Shown: positions 25,994-34,784 of the stretch, one piece after another | Position numbering within the stretch: position 1 is the stretch's first letter | How the letters are laid out: each line of letters opens with the position of its first letter | Assembly (NCBI RefSeq): GCF_006716315.1 | Contig: NZ_VFOV01000001.1 | Coordinates: 3,612,501 to 3,676,500, forward strand | Reading direction: 5' to 3' | DNA length: 64,000 bases | Source of the DNA: Nocardioides albertanoniae | Lineage (GTDB): Bacteria > Actinomycetota > Actinomycetes > Propionibacteriales > Nocardioidaceae | Program-made: the position numbers and the translations under genes | Notes under the pieces: generated by a model | What the model was told of the DNA's origin: nothing | The model's input: only the letters and a program-made list of their open reading frames with translations | Database searches by the model: none

Positions 25994-27001
25994 CTAGCGC
26001 GCCGACTTCTCGGCACAAGCCTGATCCTCATCGCTGCCGTCGCTCGGCTCCTCGATCGCCGGGCTCTCCGTGGTCTGCTCCTCGGAGGGCGCCTCGTCGT
26101 CGGTGGAGTCCTCGCCATCGGCTGCGGGCGATGACCCTACCGGTGCCTTCGTGTCAGCGCACGCCTCGGCACACTCGGGCGTGGCTTCGTCGTCGTCCCT
26201 CGGCTCCGAGTCGGCCGACATGTCGTCGTCATCGCCCGGCACGGGTCGCTTCTCCGGCGTCTGCTCGGAGTCGGGGTCGCAGGTCTTCTTCTCCGGCGCC
26301 CGTTCCGGTGCGAAGCCGCGCTTCCCCTGACGCAGCTGCGGCGGCTTGGGTGCTTCGCCCGCCGAGATGGTCTCGTCCTTGGTGCCGGGAAGCTCGCCGA
26401 CCGTGGCGCCAGGGTCTGCCTCGATCAGCTGCTGGAGGAACATCGGCATGGCCTCGTTCAGGGGCTTGGAGTCGTCGACGGAGACGAACGGCCAGATCAG
26501 CGGCGCCATGATGCCGGGGATCGGCCCGACCGACGGGACCAGCGTCGGCGGCGCCGGGTCGTCGTCACCACCGGGATCCGGTGGAGTCGTCGGATCGTTC
26601 GCGGGCGGGTCCTCCGGGGTAGCCGCCGGCGGTTTCGGGGACGTGTCGTCGCCGCCCTTGTGCTCGGACGGCCCCGGCTGCGCGGCTTCGCCTGCGCCGC
26701 CCTGATCACTCCGCTCACCCGCGCCGTCGCCCGACCCCTTGCCGGTGCCGGGGATCGTGTCGACCCCGGAGACATCCGGGGTCGGGGCAGGCGGCACGAC
26801 CGTGAAGTCGGCCTGGCCCGCGATCGTACGCGGCACTCTGTGCAACGAGGAGACGTCAGGGCTCAGGGTCTGGACGAGCACGAGAAGCCCCACGAGGACG
26901 ACGGCGGCATAAGCCAGCACCGGACCCCTCTGGAACCTCACGTGCCCACTTCCCCACCGGGACGCCGAGTCGGAAATGTACGGATGATCATCGATGCTCA
27001 T
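25994..27001 (-). CDS. Membrane-anchored acidic, Pro-rich protein of unknown function
   Basis: About 335 residues from ATG 27001 (the 27052 start adds 17). A 25-residue basic-polar N-terminus is followed by one membrane segment (GPVLAYAAVVLVGLLVLVQTL). The rest is low-complexity Pro/Asp/Glu/Gly/Ser with a short hydrophobic island (LVPSVGPIPGIMAPLIWPF). Five Cys occur in the last third, for example ECAEACAD and CDPD. It is probably extracytoplasmic and largely disordered. No family was recognised. It sits alone between valS and clpX. Confidence 0.65.
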   Translation of the reverse strand: MSIDDHPYISDSASRWGSGHVRFQRGPVLAYAAVVLVGLLVLVQTLSPDVSSLHRVPRTIAGQADFTVVPPAPTPDVSGVDTIPGTGKGSGDGAGERSDQGGAGEAAQPGPSEHKGGDDTSPKPPAATPEDPPANDPTTPPDPGGDDDPAPPTLVPSVGPIPGIMAPLIWPFVSVDDSKPLNEAMPMFLQQLIEADPGATVGELPGTKDETISAGEAPKPPQLRQGKRGFAPERAPEKKTCDPDSEQTPEKRPVPGDDDDMSADSEPRDDDEATPECAEACADTKAPVGSSPAADGEDSTDDEAPSEEQTTESPAIEEPSDGSDEDQACAEKSAR

Positions 27002-27073
27002 TCTGTCCGACTGGCCCGGCCGACACGCTGCCGGACGCCGAAAATAGCCCAAACGGACTAGGCGATCTTCGGG

Positions 27074-28366
27074 TCAGGCCGACTTCTTCTTTGCTTCCTT
27101 CTCCCGAGGCACGAGGGTCGGCATGTCGCCGTCCTCGACGACCCCACGAGTGACGACCACCTTGCCGACATCGGCTCGGGACGGCACGTCGTACATCACG
27201 AAGAGCAGGACCTCTTCGATGATCGCCCGCAGTCCGCGGGCACCGGTGCCTCGCTCGAGCGCCTTGTCGGCGATCGCCGTGATCGCGTCCTCGCCGAACT
27301 CGAGCTCGACACCGTCGAGGTCGAAGAGCTTCTGGTACTGCTTCACCAACGCGTTGCGCGGCTCGGTCAGGATCTGCACCAGCGCGGCCTGGTCGAGCTT
27401 CTCGACGCTCGCGATCAGCGGCAGCCGGCCGATGAACTCCGGGATCAGACCGAACTTGGTGAGGTCTTCGGGGCGCACGAGCTTGAGGAGGTCCTCGGCC
27501 TCCTTCTCGGCCTTGCCCCGCACCTCGGCGGTGAAGCCGAGGGTCTTCTTGCCGACCCGCTGCTCGATGATGTGCTCGAGACCGGCGAAGGCACCACCCA
27601 CCACGAAGAGGATGTTGGTGGTGTCGATCTGGATGAACTCCTGGTGCGGGTGCTTGCGGCCACCCTGCGGCGGCACCGAGGCGGTGGTGCCCTCGATGAT
27701 CTTCAGCAGCGCCTGCTGCACGCCCTCACCGGAGACATCACGCGTGATCGAGGGGTTCTCCGCCTTGCGGGCCACCTTGTCGATCTCGTCGATGTAGATG
27801 ATGCCGGTCTCGGCCTTCTTGACGTCGTAGTCGGCGGCCTGGATCAGCTTGAGCAGGATGTTCTCGACATCCTCGCCGACGTAACCGGCCTCGGTCAGGG
27901 CCGTCGCGTCGGCGATGGCGAAGGGGACGTTGAGCATGCGGGCCAACGTCTGGGCCAGATAGGTCTTGCCGCAGCCGGTCGGGCCGATCACCAAGATGTT
28001 GGACTTGGCGACCTCGACCTGCTCCTCCTTGGCGTGCTTGCCGGGGCCCTGGGGGCCGCCGGGCTGCAGGCCGGCCTGGACGCGCTTGTAGTGGTTGTAG
28101 ACCGCCACCGCGAGCGACTTCTTCGCCTGCTCCTGGCCGATGACGTAGGAGTTGAGGAAGTCGAAGATCTCCTTCGGCTTGGGGAGATCGGCGATCTCCA
28201 CCTCGGAGCCCTCGTTGAGCTCCTCCTCGATGATCTCGTTGCAGAGATCGATGCACTCGTCACAGATATAGACGCCGGGACCCGCGATGAGCTTCTTGAC
28301 CTGCTTCTGGCTCTTCCCGCAGAAGGAGCACTTCAGCAGGTCACCTCCGTCGCCGATGCGTGCCAC
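27074..28366 (-). CDS. clpX: ATP-dependent Clp protease ATP-binding subunit ClpX
   Basis: A 430-residue AAA+ unfoldase that feeds substrates to ClpP. The N-terminal zinc-binding domain has Cys13, Cys16, Cys35 and Cys38. Walker A is GPTGCGKT (128-135) and Walker B is in [11 protein letters not shown]. The pore loop GYVGEDVE and the ClpP-binding IGF-like loop region ([10 protein letters not shown] nearby) are in place. The GTG start has a strong GGAAGGAAGG. A terminator separates it from clpP2, so it probably has its own promoter; a candidate TATCTATT lies about 50 bases upstream. Confidence 0.97.
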   Translation of the reverse strand: MARIGDGGDLLKCSFCGKSQKQVKKLIAGPGVYICDECIDLCNEIIEEELNEGSEVEIADLPKPKEIFDFLNSYVIGQEQAKKSLAVAVYNHYKRVQAGLQPGGPQGPGKHAKEEQVEVAKSNILVIGPTGCGKTYLAQTLARMLNVPFAIADATALTEAGYVGEDVENILLKLIQAADYDVKKAETGIIYIDEIDKVARKAENPSITRDVSGEGVQQALLKIIEGTTASVPPQGGRKHPHQEFIQIDTTNILFVVGGAFAGLEHIIEQRVGKKTLGFTAEVRGKAEKEAEDLLKLVRPEDLTKFGLIPEFIGRLPLIASVEKLDQAALVQILTEPRNALVKQYQKLFDLDGVELEFGEDAITAIADKALERGTGARGLRAIIEEVLLFVMYDVPSRADVGKVVVTRGVVEDGDMPTLVPREKEAKKKSA

Positions 28367-28421
28367 GAGTGGCCTTCCTTCCCCGACTTGTGCTGCTAGG
28401 TCCGAATAGATAGTGACGGTA

Positions 28422-28458
28422 CCCCGTGCCGCGCCCTCATCGTGGGAGCGGCACGGGG
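28422..28458 (-). terminator. Terminator between clpP2 and clpX
   Basis: CCCCGTGCCGC (28422-28432) pairs with GCGGCACGGGG (28448-28458), an 11-bp perfect stem with a 15-base loop, 8 bases after the clpP2 stop. It may separate clpP1P2 from clpX or allow partial read-through. Confidence 0.75.
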
Positions 28459-28466
28459 CCCGAAGG

Positions 28467-29072
28467 TCAAACGAGCGCCGGCGTCTTCAGCGACTCGAGC
28501 ACCGAGTCGATCAGGCCGTACTCGACCGCCTGCTCGGCGGTCAGGATCTTGTCACGCTCGATGTCCTGGCTGACCTCGTCCAGCGACTTTCCGCTGTGGT
28601 CGGCGATCATCTTCTCGAGAAGCTCGCGCATCCGCAGGATCTCGTTGGCCTGGATCTCGATGTCGGAGGTCTGGCCGAAGGTGCCCTCGGTGTAGGGCTG
28701 GTGGATCAGGATGCGGCTGTTGGGCAGCGCCATCCGCTTGCCGTGCGCGCCCGCGCCGAGCAGGATCGCGGCGGCCGAGGCAGCCTGCCCGATGCAGACG
28801 GTCTGCACGTCCGGCTTGATGAACTGCATCGTGTCGTAGATCGCGGTGCACGCGGTGAACGAGCCACCGGGGCTGTTGATGTAGATCGAGATGTCCTGGT
28901 CCGGGTTCATCGACTGCAGGCACAGCAGCTGGGCGATGACCGCGTTGGCGACGTCGTCGCTGATCGGGGTGCCCAGGTAGATGATCCGGTCTTCGAAGAG
29001 CTTGGCGTAGGGGTCGATCCGGCGGACGCCGTAGGACGTACGCTCCTCCCACTGCGGGATGTAGTAGTTCAT
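28467..29072 (-). CDS. clpP2: ATP-dependent Clp protease proteolytic subunit (second copy)
   Basis: A 201-residue ClpP peptidase. The catalytic triad is Ser99 in [10 protein letters not shown], His124 in LIHQPYTEG and Asp174 in ERDKIL. The oxyanion-binding NSPGGS loop is at 66-71. Actinobacterial ClpP1 and ClpP2 form mixed rings, and this copy, encoded second, corresponds to ClpP2. ATG 29072 is 4 bases after the clpP1 stop with an AGGACTGAGG before it, so the two are co-translated. Confidence 0.95.
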   Translation of the reverse strand: MNYYIPQWEERTSYGVRRIDPYAKLFEDRIIYLGTPISDDVANAVIAQLLCLQSMNPDQDISIYINSPGGSFTACTAIYDTMQFIKPDVQTVCIGQAASAAAILLGAGAHGKRMALPNSRILIHQPYTEGTFGQTSDIEIQANEILRMRELLEKMIADHSGKSLDEVSQDIERDKILTAEQAVEYGLIDSVLESLKTPALV

Positions 29073-29076
29073 GTCC

Positions 29077-29745
29077 TCAGTCCTTCTTGTGGGCGGGGCG
29101 GCCCTCGTCGGAGGCTTCCCTCGCGCTCTTGATGACCTGGTCGACCAGGCCGTAGTCGAGTGCCTCGGCAGCGGTGAACCAACGGTCACGGTCGGCGTCG
29201 GCGGTCACCTGGTCGATGGCCTGGCCGGTGTGCTCGCTGATCAGCTCGAGCAGCACCTTCTTGATGTGCAGCGACTGCTGGGCCTGGATCTTGATGTCGG
29301 AGGCCGAACCACCCATGCCCGAGGAGGGCTGGTGCATCATGATCCGCGCGTGCGGCAGCGCGTAGCGCTTGCCCTTCGCGCCGGCGCAGAGCAGGAACTG
29401 CCCCATCGAGGCCGCCAGGCCCATGCCGACGGTCGCGACGTCGTTGGGGATGTAGTTCATCGTGTCGTAGATGGCCATGCCGGCATCCACCGAACCACCG
29501 GGTGAGTTGATGTGGAGGAAGATGTCGGCGTCCGGGTCCTCCGCGGAGAGCAGCAGGAGCTGCGCGCAGATCGCGTTGGCGTTCTGGTCGCGGACCTCGG
29601 AGCCGAGGAAGACGATGCGCTCCCGCAGCAGTCGGTTGTAGATGTTGTCGTCGAGAAGGCTCAGACCACCGCCGTTGCCGCCCAGGCTCGGGGAGAGCCC
29701 TGGGGCACCGGCGTGAGCGTCAGCCGCGCTGGAGTCGATGTTCAC
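29077..29745 (-). CDS. clpP1: ATP-dependent Clp protease proteolytic subunit (first copy)
   Basis: A 222-residue ClpP with a 30-residue Ala/Gly/Ser-rich N-terminal propeptide. The triad is Ser113 in GLAASMGQF, His138 in MMHQPSSG and Asp187 in ADRDRWF. The start is GTG 29745: no Shine-Dalgarno sequence is present, and TAGTGT lies 7 bases upstream, which suggests a leaderless transcript. The propeptide is expected to be removed on ring assembly. A ClgR-like box stands 50 bases upstream. It leads the clpP1-clpP2 unit. Confidence 0.94.
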   Translation of the reverse strand: MNIDSSAADAHAGAPGLSPSLGGNGGGLSLLDDNIYNRLLRERIVFLGSEVRDQNANAICAQLLLLSAEDPDADIFLHINSPGGSVDAGMAIYDTMNYIPNDVATVGMGLAASMGQFLLCAGAKGKRYALPHARIMMHQPSSGMGGSASDIKIQAQQSLHIKKVLLELISEHTGQAIDQVTADADRDRWFTAAEALDYGLVDQVIKSAREASDEGRPAHKKD

Positions 29746-29752
29746 AGGATCG

Positions 29753-29758
29753 ACACTA
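29753..29758 (-). promoter_or_regulatory. -10 hexamer TAGTGT before clpP1
   Basis: TAGTGT on the minus strand ends 7 bases before GTG 29745. TGGAAC about 16 bases further upstream is a possible weak -35. It is a leaderless candidate. Confidence 0.5.
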
Positions 29759-29795
29759 GCCGCCACACCCGGTTGTTCCACGGCTGGTGTGCCGT

Positions 29796-29813
29796 TGTTC
29801 GCCGTCGGCGTAT
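29796..29813. promoter_or_regulatory. ClgR-like operator upstream of clpP1P2
   Basis: TTCGCCGTCGGCGTA (29798-29812) fits the CGC-N5-GCG core of the ClgR motif of actinobacteria, with one or two departures from the consensus. ClgR activates clpP1P2 and clpC under protein stress in Corynebacterium and Streptomyces. It lies about 40 bases upstream of the -10 hexamer, a position suited to activation. Confidence 0.55.
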
Positions 29814-29830
29814 TCCGAATCCCGAAAGTC

Positions 29831-30841
29831 TCAGGCGAGCCAGCGCAGCAGAGCGTCGTGCACCGCCGGATGGTTGGACAGCGGCGTGTCGGTCGTCGAG
29901 AGCGTGAATCGCTCCGCCGTCGGGAACAGGTCACGCACCCGCCGTGAGCCCAGCGGCGTCTTGTGGCGCCACCACAGCATCTCCCCGAAGAGGCGCCCCA
30001 TGCGGTTGGGGCGGGAGGTCGCCTTGTCGGTGACGAGCAGGTAGTCGACGTCGGGTCGTGGCGGCAGCATCGCCTCGTCGGAACCGACGACGGCGATCCC
30101 GGCCAGGTGCTCGTCGATCTGCTTGCCGACGCCACGCGAGATCGGGGCCGAGGTCACCGCGTAGGGGGTCGTACCCAGGGCGATGAGCTCGGATACGTAC
30201 GTCGTCCACGGCCGTGTGCCGGAGGTGGCCACCCCGAGCGCGTTGCGGGCGACCAGGCCGCCGGCTCCGTAGCCGACCAGCACGATGCGCGGCTCCGCAC
30301 CGAGCGCATCGACACACTCCTGGATCCGGCTGCTCAGCGCCACCGCGGCGGGCACCGACTTGCTGCCGGCCGCGACGTTGACATGCAGCGGCATCCAGTC
30401 GAGCAGCTCGGCGAGCCGATCGCCGTACGTCGCACCCGTGGCATGGGCCCCGTTGCCCCACACGCCCTCGTCCTTGCCGGCCGGCGGGATCAGCACCAGG
30501 ATCCGCGGCTGCGCCGCGGTCGACCGCTGCGCGGCGGCCCACTCGCGCGGGCTGAGCGTGCGGCCCTCGTGGCGGATCGAGACGGCCTGCCGCGACTCCG
30601 CGTTGACGACGCCGCGAACGATCGGCGTGGCCAGCGCGAGCGGGGCCGCGAAGGGGCGACGGGCGAAGGCGGTGATGCGCCAGGCGAACTTCGCCAGGCC
30701 GACCAGGCCGGCGATCCTCTGGTCACGGTCGAGCTGCCACCCGGCGCCGAGCGTGGCGCCCGGGTCCGCGGGGTGAGGACCTGCGGGGGCATCCTCGACG
30801 TTGAGGACAACGGCGTGGACGGTCTCAGGACTGGAGGTCAC
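29831..30841 (-). CDS. Alpha/beta-hydrolase (lipase-like) protein lacking the nucleophile serine
   Basis: A 336-residue protein from GTG 30841, which has TACGCT 6 bases upstream. The core looks like a PGAP1/lipase-type alpha/beta hydrolase: [16 protein letters not shown], then [17 protein letters not shown], and a C-terminal [14 protein letters not shown] with the usual His. The nucleophile elbow G-x-S-x-G reads G190-Y-G192-A-G194, so the catalytic Ser is Gly. It is probably not a classical esterase; it may be a binding protein or dead paralogue. It is convergent with nothing and upstream of clpP1 on the same strand, with 85 bases between. Confidence 0.7.
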   Translation of the reverse strand: MTSSPETVHAVVLNVEDAPAGPHPADPGATLGAGWQLDRDQRIAGLVGLAKFAWRITAFARRPFAAPLALATPIVRGVVNAESRQAVSIRHEGRTLSPREWAAAQRSTAAQPRILVLIPPAGKDEGVWGNGAHATGATYGDRLAELLDWMPLHVNVAAGSKSVPAAVALSSRIQECVDALGAEPRIVLVGYGAGGLVARNALGVATSGTRPWTTYVSELIALGTTPYAVTSAPISRGVGKQIDEHLAGIAVVGSDEAMLPPRPDVDYLLVTDKATSRPNRMGRLFGEMLWWRHKTPLGSRRVRDLFPTAERFTLSTTDTPLSNHPAVHDALLRWLA

Positions 30842-30847
30842 GCTGGA

Positions 30848-30853
30848 AGCGTA
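30848..30853 (-). promoter_or_regulatory. -10 hexamer TACGCT before the hydrolase-like gene
   Basis: TACGCT on the minus strand ends 6 bases before GTG 30841 and supports that start over the GTG at 30862. Confidence 0.45.
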
Positions 30854-31045
30854 GGGGGTCACGCCCGAGCACGGGAACACCTGTGCGACCTGTGCCGCAT
30901 GTCGGTGTCGAGGATCACGCCCCGCACACATGTTCCGTACGTTTGCGTTCACTCGAGCGTATGATGCCTGTGGGGCTGTTGTTACTGATGTTGCGTGACG
31001 ATGGCGGTCCGTCAGGTTACCGTCGTAGGCGGAAGGGAGGACCCG

Positions 31046-31807
31046 ATGAGCGATGAGAAGGATTCCGTCTGCGCGTCGTGCGGCGACGAGCTGCTGACCG
31101 GCGCCATCTACTGCATCTCCTGCGGCGCCTCGATCCTGCCGTTCCCCGAGCAGCAGCGCCCCCTGTTCGTCGACGAGGTCGGCGACGAACCCACCGGGTC
31201 CCGCAGCCCACGCGGCGTCTTCTACGACGCTCCCCCGGCACACGACCCCGGGGCGCCCGGAGGGCGCACGCTCCCGATCCTGGTGGCCATCGCGGTGCTG
31301 GTGCTCGTCGCAGGGGTGCTCGGGTTCATCTTCGGCAAGGACGGGATCGGGCCGAAACAGTCGGAGGCCGATCCCTCGACGGACCCCGCCCCGACGACGA
31401 GCGAGCCGACCGACGAACCCTCGATCGACGCCGACGCGCCCCCGCAGAGCCAGCTGCTCCGCATCTCCCGCCTCGACACCGAGGCCGCCAGCAAGCTGAT
31501 CGGCACCTGGATCCCGCAGCTCGCCGCCGTCGGAGCCGGCGACGGCGGTGACGCCGACTGGGACGGCGCGCTGGCGCGCTACCAGAAGCTCAAGAGCACC
31601 CACCCCGAGGTGCTCCTGCTCGACACCGGCGAATGGCCGAGCTCGTATGCGAAGGCCGGGATGTACGCCGTCGTGGTGCCCCGCGCGAGCGACACCTCGG
31701 GGCCCGCGCTCGAGTGGTGCGTCGAGCAGGGTCTCTCCCGCACCGACTGCGCCGCCAAGCGCCTGGAGGTCTCGGGCGACCCGACGGACAACTACGACGC
31801 CCAGTAA
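31046..31807 (+). CDS. Zinc-ribbon membrane protein of unknown function
   Basis: A 253-residue protein from ATG 31046, which has GGAAGGGAGG 5 bases upstream. The N-terminus carries a zinc ribbon, CASCGDELLTGAIYCISCG. One membrane segment follows (LPILVAIAVLVLVAGVLGFIFG), then a Pro/Thr/Asp linker. The outer domain of about 110 residues (LLRISRLDTEAASKLIGTW ... SGDPTDNYDAQ) has two Cys (CVEQGLSRTDC), probably a disulfide. The layout resembles actinobacterial sensor or anchor proteins with an outside ligand-binding part. Function is unknown. A strong terminator follows. Confidence 0.75.
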   Translation: MSDEKDSVCASCGDELLTGAIYCISCGASILPFPEQQRPLFVDEVGDEPTGSRSPRGVFYDAPPAHDPGAPGGRTLPILVAIAVLVLVAGVLGFIFGKDGIGPKQSEADPSTDPAPTTSEPTDEPSIDADAPPQSQLLRISRLDTEAASKLIGTWIPQLAAVGAGDGGDADWDGALARYQKLKSTHPEVLLLDTGEWPSSYAKAGMYAVVVPRASDTSGPALEWCVEQGLSRTDCAAKRLEVSGDPTDNYDAQ

Positions 31808-31828
31808 CGGACCCCAGCAACGACGAAA

Positions 31829-31859
31829 CCGCCCCTGCCCGGAGTCCGGGCAGGGGCGG
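31829..31859. terminator. Bidirectional terminator between convergent genes
   Basis: CCGCCCCTGCCCGG (31829-31842) and CCGGGCAGGGGCGG (31846-31859) form a perfect 14-bp stem with loop AGT. It lies 21 bases after the zinc-ribbon gene and 14 bases after the end of tig. Confidence 0.85.
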
Positions 31860-31873
31860 CGTACGTCAGTCGA

Positions 31874-33271
31874 TCAGGCGTCAGCCTTCTCGGTCTCCTC
31901 GGCGGCGACCTCGGCGTCAGCGTCGGCCTCCGGCTCGTCCTCACCGATGGTGCCGTCGGGACGGAGGTTCTTCAGCTCGACCGGGTTGCCGGACTCGTCG
32001 GTGACCGTGGCGGCCTCGACCAGCTGGGCGAGCGCCTTGCCGCGCAGGATCTCCTGGACCAGCTCGGGCACGTGGTTGTGCTCGAGCATGTGGTTGACGA
32101 ACTCCTGCGGGTCCTGACCGGACTGCTGCGCACGGCGCATCATGTGCTCGGTCAGCTCCTGCTGCTCGACACCGATCTCCTTCTCCTTGGCGATCTGGTC
32201 GAGGATCATCTGAGCGGCGACGGCGTCACGAACGCGGCGGTCGAGGTCGGCCTCGAACTCCTCGATCGTCTGGCCCTCGTCCTCGAGGTACTTGTCGAAG
32301 GTGAGACCGGCGTAGCCGAGCTGCTGCTCGATGCCCTCACGGCGCGCGTTGAGCTCGTCGGCGACGACGCTCTCCGGCAGCGGGATCTCGACCTTCTCCA
32401 GGAGCGACTCGAGCACGGCGTCACGGGCGGCAGCGGCCTGCTCGAGGCGCTTGCCGTTGCCGAGGCGGGCGCGTACGTCCTCCTCGAGCTCCTTGACGGT
32501 GTCGAACTCGCTGGCGAGCTGGGCGAAGTCGTCGTCGTAGTCGGGGAGCTCCTGCTCCTGGACCTGGTTGACGGTGACGTTGACGTCGACCTCCTGGCCG
32601 ATCAGCTCTCCGCCCACGAGGGTGCTCTTGAAGTCGGTCGCGTCGCCGGCGGAGAGGCCGGCGATGGCCTCGTCCAGACCGTCGAGCATGCCGCCCTTGC
32701 CGACCTGGTAGCTCATGCCGACGGCCTCGGCGCCTTCGACGTCCTCGCCGTCCTTGGTGGCCTTGAGGTCGATGACCACGAAGTCACCGTCGGCGGCGGG
32801 GCGCTCGACGTCCTTGAGGGTGCCGAAGCGCTCACGCATGGCCTGGATCTGCTCTTCGACGTCGGTGTCGGCGAGCTCGATGTCGTCGACCTTCGCCTCG
32901 AGGCCCTCGTAGTCGGGCAGGGTGATCTCGGGCTTGACGTCGACCTCGGCGGTGAACTCCAGCGCCTCGTTGTCCTCGAGCTTGGTGACCTCGATCTCGG
33001 GCTGCGCGAGCGGCTCGAGCGAGTTCTCCTGGAGGGCATCGAAGTACATCTGCGGGAGGGCGTTGTTGACCGCCTCGGACAGAACCGCACCGCGGCCGAC
33101 CTGCTTGTCGATCACCTGGGGCGGGACCTTGCCACGGCGGAAGCCGGGGACATTGATCTGCTTGGCGATCTGCTTGTACGCCGCGTCGAGGCTCGGCTTG
33201 AGCTCCTCGAAGGGCACCTCGACGGTCAGCTTGGCCCGGGTCGGGCTCAACGTCTCGACGGCGCTCTTCAC
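31874..33271 (-). CDS. tig: Trigger factor (ribosome-associated peptidyl-prolyl isomerase)
   Basis: A 465-residue chaperone that binds the ribosome exit tunnel. The N-terminal domain has the ribosome-binding signature GFRRGKVP (near residues 45-52). The FKBP-like domain spans about 155-240 (ADGDFVVIDLKATKDGE ... FKSTLVGGELIGQEV). The helical C-terminal domain ends in an acidic tail (DEPEADADAEVAAEE). GTG 33271 has GGAGA at 7 bases; the longer frame runs antisense over the tRNA-Pro gene. It lies near clpP1P2-clpX, as in many bacteria. Confidence 0.95.
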   Translation of the reverse strand: MKSAVETLSPTRAKLTVEVPFEELKPSLDAAYKQIAKQINVPGFRRGKVPPQVIDKQVGRGAVLSEAVNNALPQMYFDALQENSLEPLAQPEIEVTKLEDNEALEFTAEVDVKPEITLPDYEGLEAKVDDIELADTDVEEQIQAMRERFGTLKDVERPAADGDFVVIDLKATKDGEDVEGAEAVGMSYQVGKGGMLDGLDEAIAGLSAGDATDFKSTLVGGELIGQEVDVNVTVNQVQEQELPDYDDDFAQLASEFDTVKELEEDVRARLGNGKRLEQAAAARDAVLESLLEKVEIPLPESVVADELNARREGIEQQLGYAGLTFDKYLEDEGQTIEEFEADLDRRVRDAVAAQMILDQIAKEKEIGVEQQELTEHMMRRAQQSGQDPQEFVNHMLEHNHVPELVQEILRGKALAQLVEAATVTDESGNPVELKNLRPDGTIGEDEPEADADAEVAAEETEKADA

Positions 33272-33341
33272 AGGGTGTCTCCTGTCGTTTGGTTCATAGA
33301 TGATGTCGCGTGCAGGGGGCTGTACAACTTCGGGTGACGTG

Positions 33342-33414
33342 TCGGGGCGACAGGACTCGAACCTGCGGTCTCCTGCTCCCAAAGCAGGCGCGCTAGCCAC
33401 TACGCTACGCCCCG
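33342..33414 (-). tRNA. tRNA-Pro (TGG anticodon)
   Basis: The minus strand folds as a cloverleaf: a 7-bp acceptor CGGGGCG/CGCCCCG, anticodon stem CCTGC/GCAGG with loop TTTGGGA (anticodon TGG) and a T arm with GGTTCGAGTCC. The discriminator is A. No CCA is encoded. It lies 70 bases upstream of the tig start and 36 bases after tRNA-Gly. Confidence 0.95.
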
Positions 33415-33450
33415 TCAAGGGCCCCTCCCCAATCTGCGGGCTGGGCGTCT

Positions 33451-33524
33451 TGGAGCGGATGACGGGAATCGAACCCGCGTAATCAGTTTGGAAGACTGAG
33501 GCTCTACCATTGAGCTACATCCGC
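33451..33524 (-). tRNA. tRNA-Gly (TCC anticodon)
   Basis: Minus-strand cloverleaf with acceptor GCGGATG/CATCCGC, D arm TAGCTCAATGGTAGAGC, anticodon stem TCAGT/ACTGA with loop CTTCCAA (anticodon TCC) and T arm GGGTTCGATTCCC. The 3' CCA is encoded at 33453-33451. Confidence 0.96.
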
Positions 33525-33529
33525 GCATG

Positions 33530-33546
33530 CGAGGGCTAGGCCCTCG
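33530..33546 (-). terminator. Hairpin after the SpoIIE-type phosphatase gene
   Basis: CGAGGGC (33530-33536) pairs with GCCCTCG (33540-33546) around TAG. It lies about 97 bases after the phosphatase gene and just before tRNA-Gly in the direction of transcription. It is a weak terminator by length. Confidence 0.45.
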
Positions 33547-33642
33547 TGCAACCCGCGAAATCCTGCCATAGATGTGACTCACACCGATAACCGGCTCCCC
33601 TATTGGCCGGTTCGGCTTCGTCTCAGGGCCGTGTGACGAGGC

Positions 33643-34719
33643 TCATCTGCGCCCCACCGCGACGAGCGCGCGGTCGTCGGAGCTGACGCTGAGACCTTCG
33701 AGCAGACGTCGCGCACCCCCGCCCCGGCCGGTGACGGCGAGGTGGTCGGCGGTGGCGACGAGGTTGCCGATGCCGTTCTCCAGATCGATGCCCGGCGCCT
33801 CCACGACACCGTCGGTGTAGAGCATCACCATGTCGCCCACGCTCAGCACACCCTGGCAGGCGTCGAAGTCGACGTCGTCGATGAGCCCCAGCACGGTGCC
33901 GTTGCTCTCAGCCTCCTCCCAGCGTCCGGTCGCGGCACGACGCACGAGCGCCGGCGGGTGGCCGGCGGTGCGGATCTCGTAGGCGCCGGTGGTGAGCTCG
34001 ATGGAGAGGTAGACGGCCGTGGCGAAGCCCTCCTGCCAGTCCTGCCGCAGCAGATAGCGGTTGGCGGCGGGCAGGAACTCGGCAGGCGGCAGCGCGCCGA
34101 GAAGACCGCCGAACGCACCGGAGAGCTGGAGCGCACGGGTGCCGGCTCGCTCCCCCTTGCCGGAGACGTCGACGACGACGACCTCGAGCCGGCTGCCCAC
34201 GCGCGCGGCCACCACGAAGTCGCCGGCGAAGCGGGTGCCACCGGCGGGCAGGACCGCCGAGTCGGCCAACCATCCGGGCGGCATCTCGGGGATCGCGCCC
34301 TGGTCGAGCTTGGTCGTCAGATCGAGGAACATCACCTCGTCGCTCAGGCCACCCACGCCGAGATAGGTGCGCCGCATCGCGACGAAGAGCACGATCGCGC
34401 CCAGCAGGAAGTGGACGCCGATCGAGGCCGCGTCACGGTCGGAGATCGTGATCCGGCTGGCAGCGACCACGATCATCACCATCACGAACACGACGAACCA
34501 GCTCAGCGTACGCGGCCCGAGGAACACCGCACCGAGCAGCAGCGGCACGGTCAGAACCGCCACCGGCACCCATTGCAACCAGCTGGTCTGGGCTGCCGCG
34601 AAGACGGTCAGGACGACGGTGAGGAGTCCCAGCCAGAGCACGGCACGCAGCTCCGGGTCGCGCAGTCGGCGCCGCATCGGGCTGCTCCGCTTCCGCTGCG
34701 CGAACGCCTGGCTGGACAT
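33643..34719 (-). CDS. Membrane-bound SpoIIE-family (PP2C-like) serine phosphatase
   Basis: A 358-residue protein. The first 120 residues hold about four membrane segments (AVLWLGLLTVVLTVFAAA, VPVAVLTVPLLLGAVFL, WFVVFVMVMIVVAA, GVHFLLGAIVLFVA). The rest is a PP2C/SpoIIE domain with metal motifs DFVVAARVGSRLEVVVVDVSGKG and MLYTDGVVEAPG. Such enzymes dephosphorylate anti-anti-sigma factors and set sigma-factor partner switching; the partner is not in the window. TAGAAT stands 6 bases before the ATG, suggesting leaderless transcription. Upstream genes nei2 and rpiB run in the same direction. Confidence 0.88.
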   Translation of the reverse strand: MSSQAFAQRKRSSPMRRRLRDPELRAVLWLGLLTVVLTVFAAAQTSWLQWVPVAVLTVPLLLGAVFLGPRTLSWFVVFVMVMIVVAASRITISDRDAASIGVHFLLGAIVLFVAMRRTYLGVGGLSDEVMFLDLTTKLDQGAIPEMPPGWLADSAVLPAGGTRFAGDFVVAARVGSRLEVVVVDVSGKGERAGTRALQLSGAFGGLLGALPPAEFLPAANRYLLRQDWQEGFATAVYLSIELTTGAYEIRTAGHPPALVRRAATGRWEEAESNGTVLGLIDDVDFDACQGVLSVGDMVMLYTDGVVEAPGIDLENGIGNLVATADHLAVTGRGGGARRLLEGLSVSSDDRALVAVGRR

Positions 34720-34725
34720 GGCCTC

Positions 34726-34731
34726 ATTCTA
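34726..34731 (-). promoter_or_regulatory. -10 hexamer TAGAAT before the phosphatase gene
   Basis: TAGAAT on the minus strand ends 6 bases before the ATG at 34719. It is a leaderless candidate. Confidence 0.5.
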
Positions 34732-34784
34732 GGTCTCGAGGTGGTGGCCGCGTGGCCGTTCTCGCAGGCGGAGAGTAGTGGTGC

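Noticed and set aside
33300..33482. A 60-codon frame ending in MTGIEPA with GRQDSNLRSPAPKAG
   Set aside because: It reads antisense through tRNA-Pro and tRNA-Gly, a well-known false protein produced by tRNA genes.
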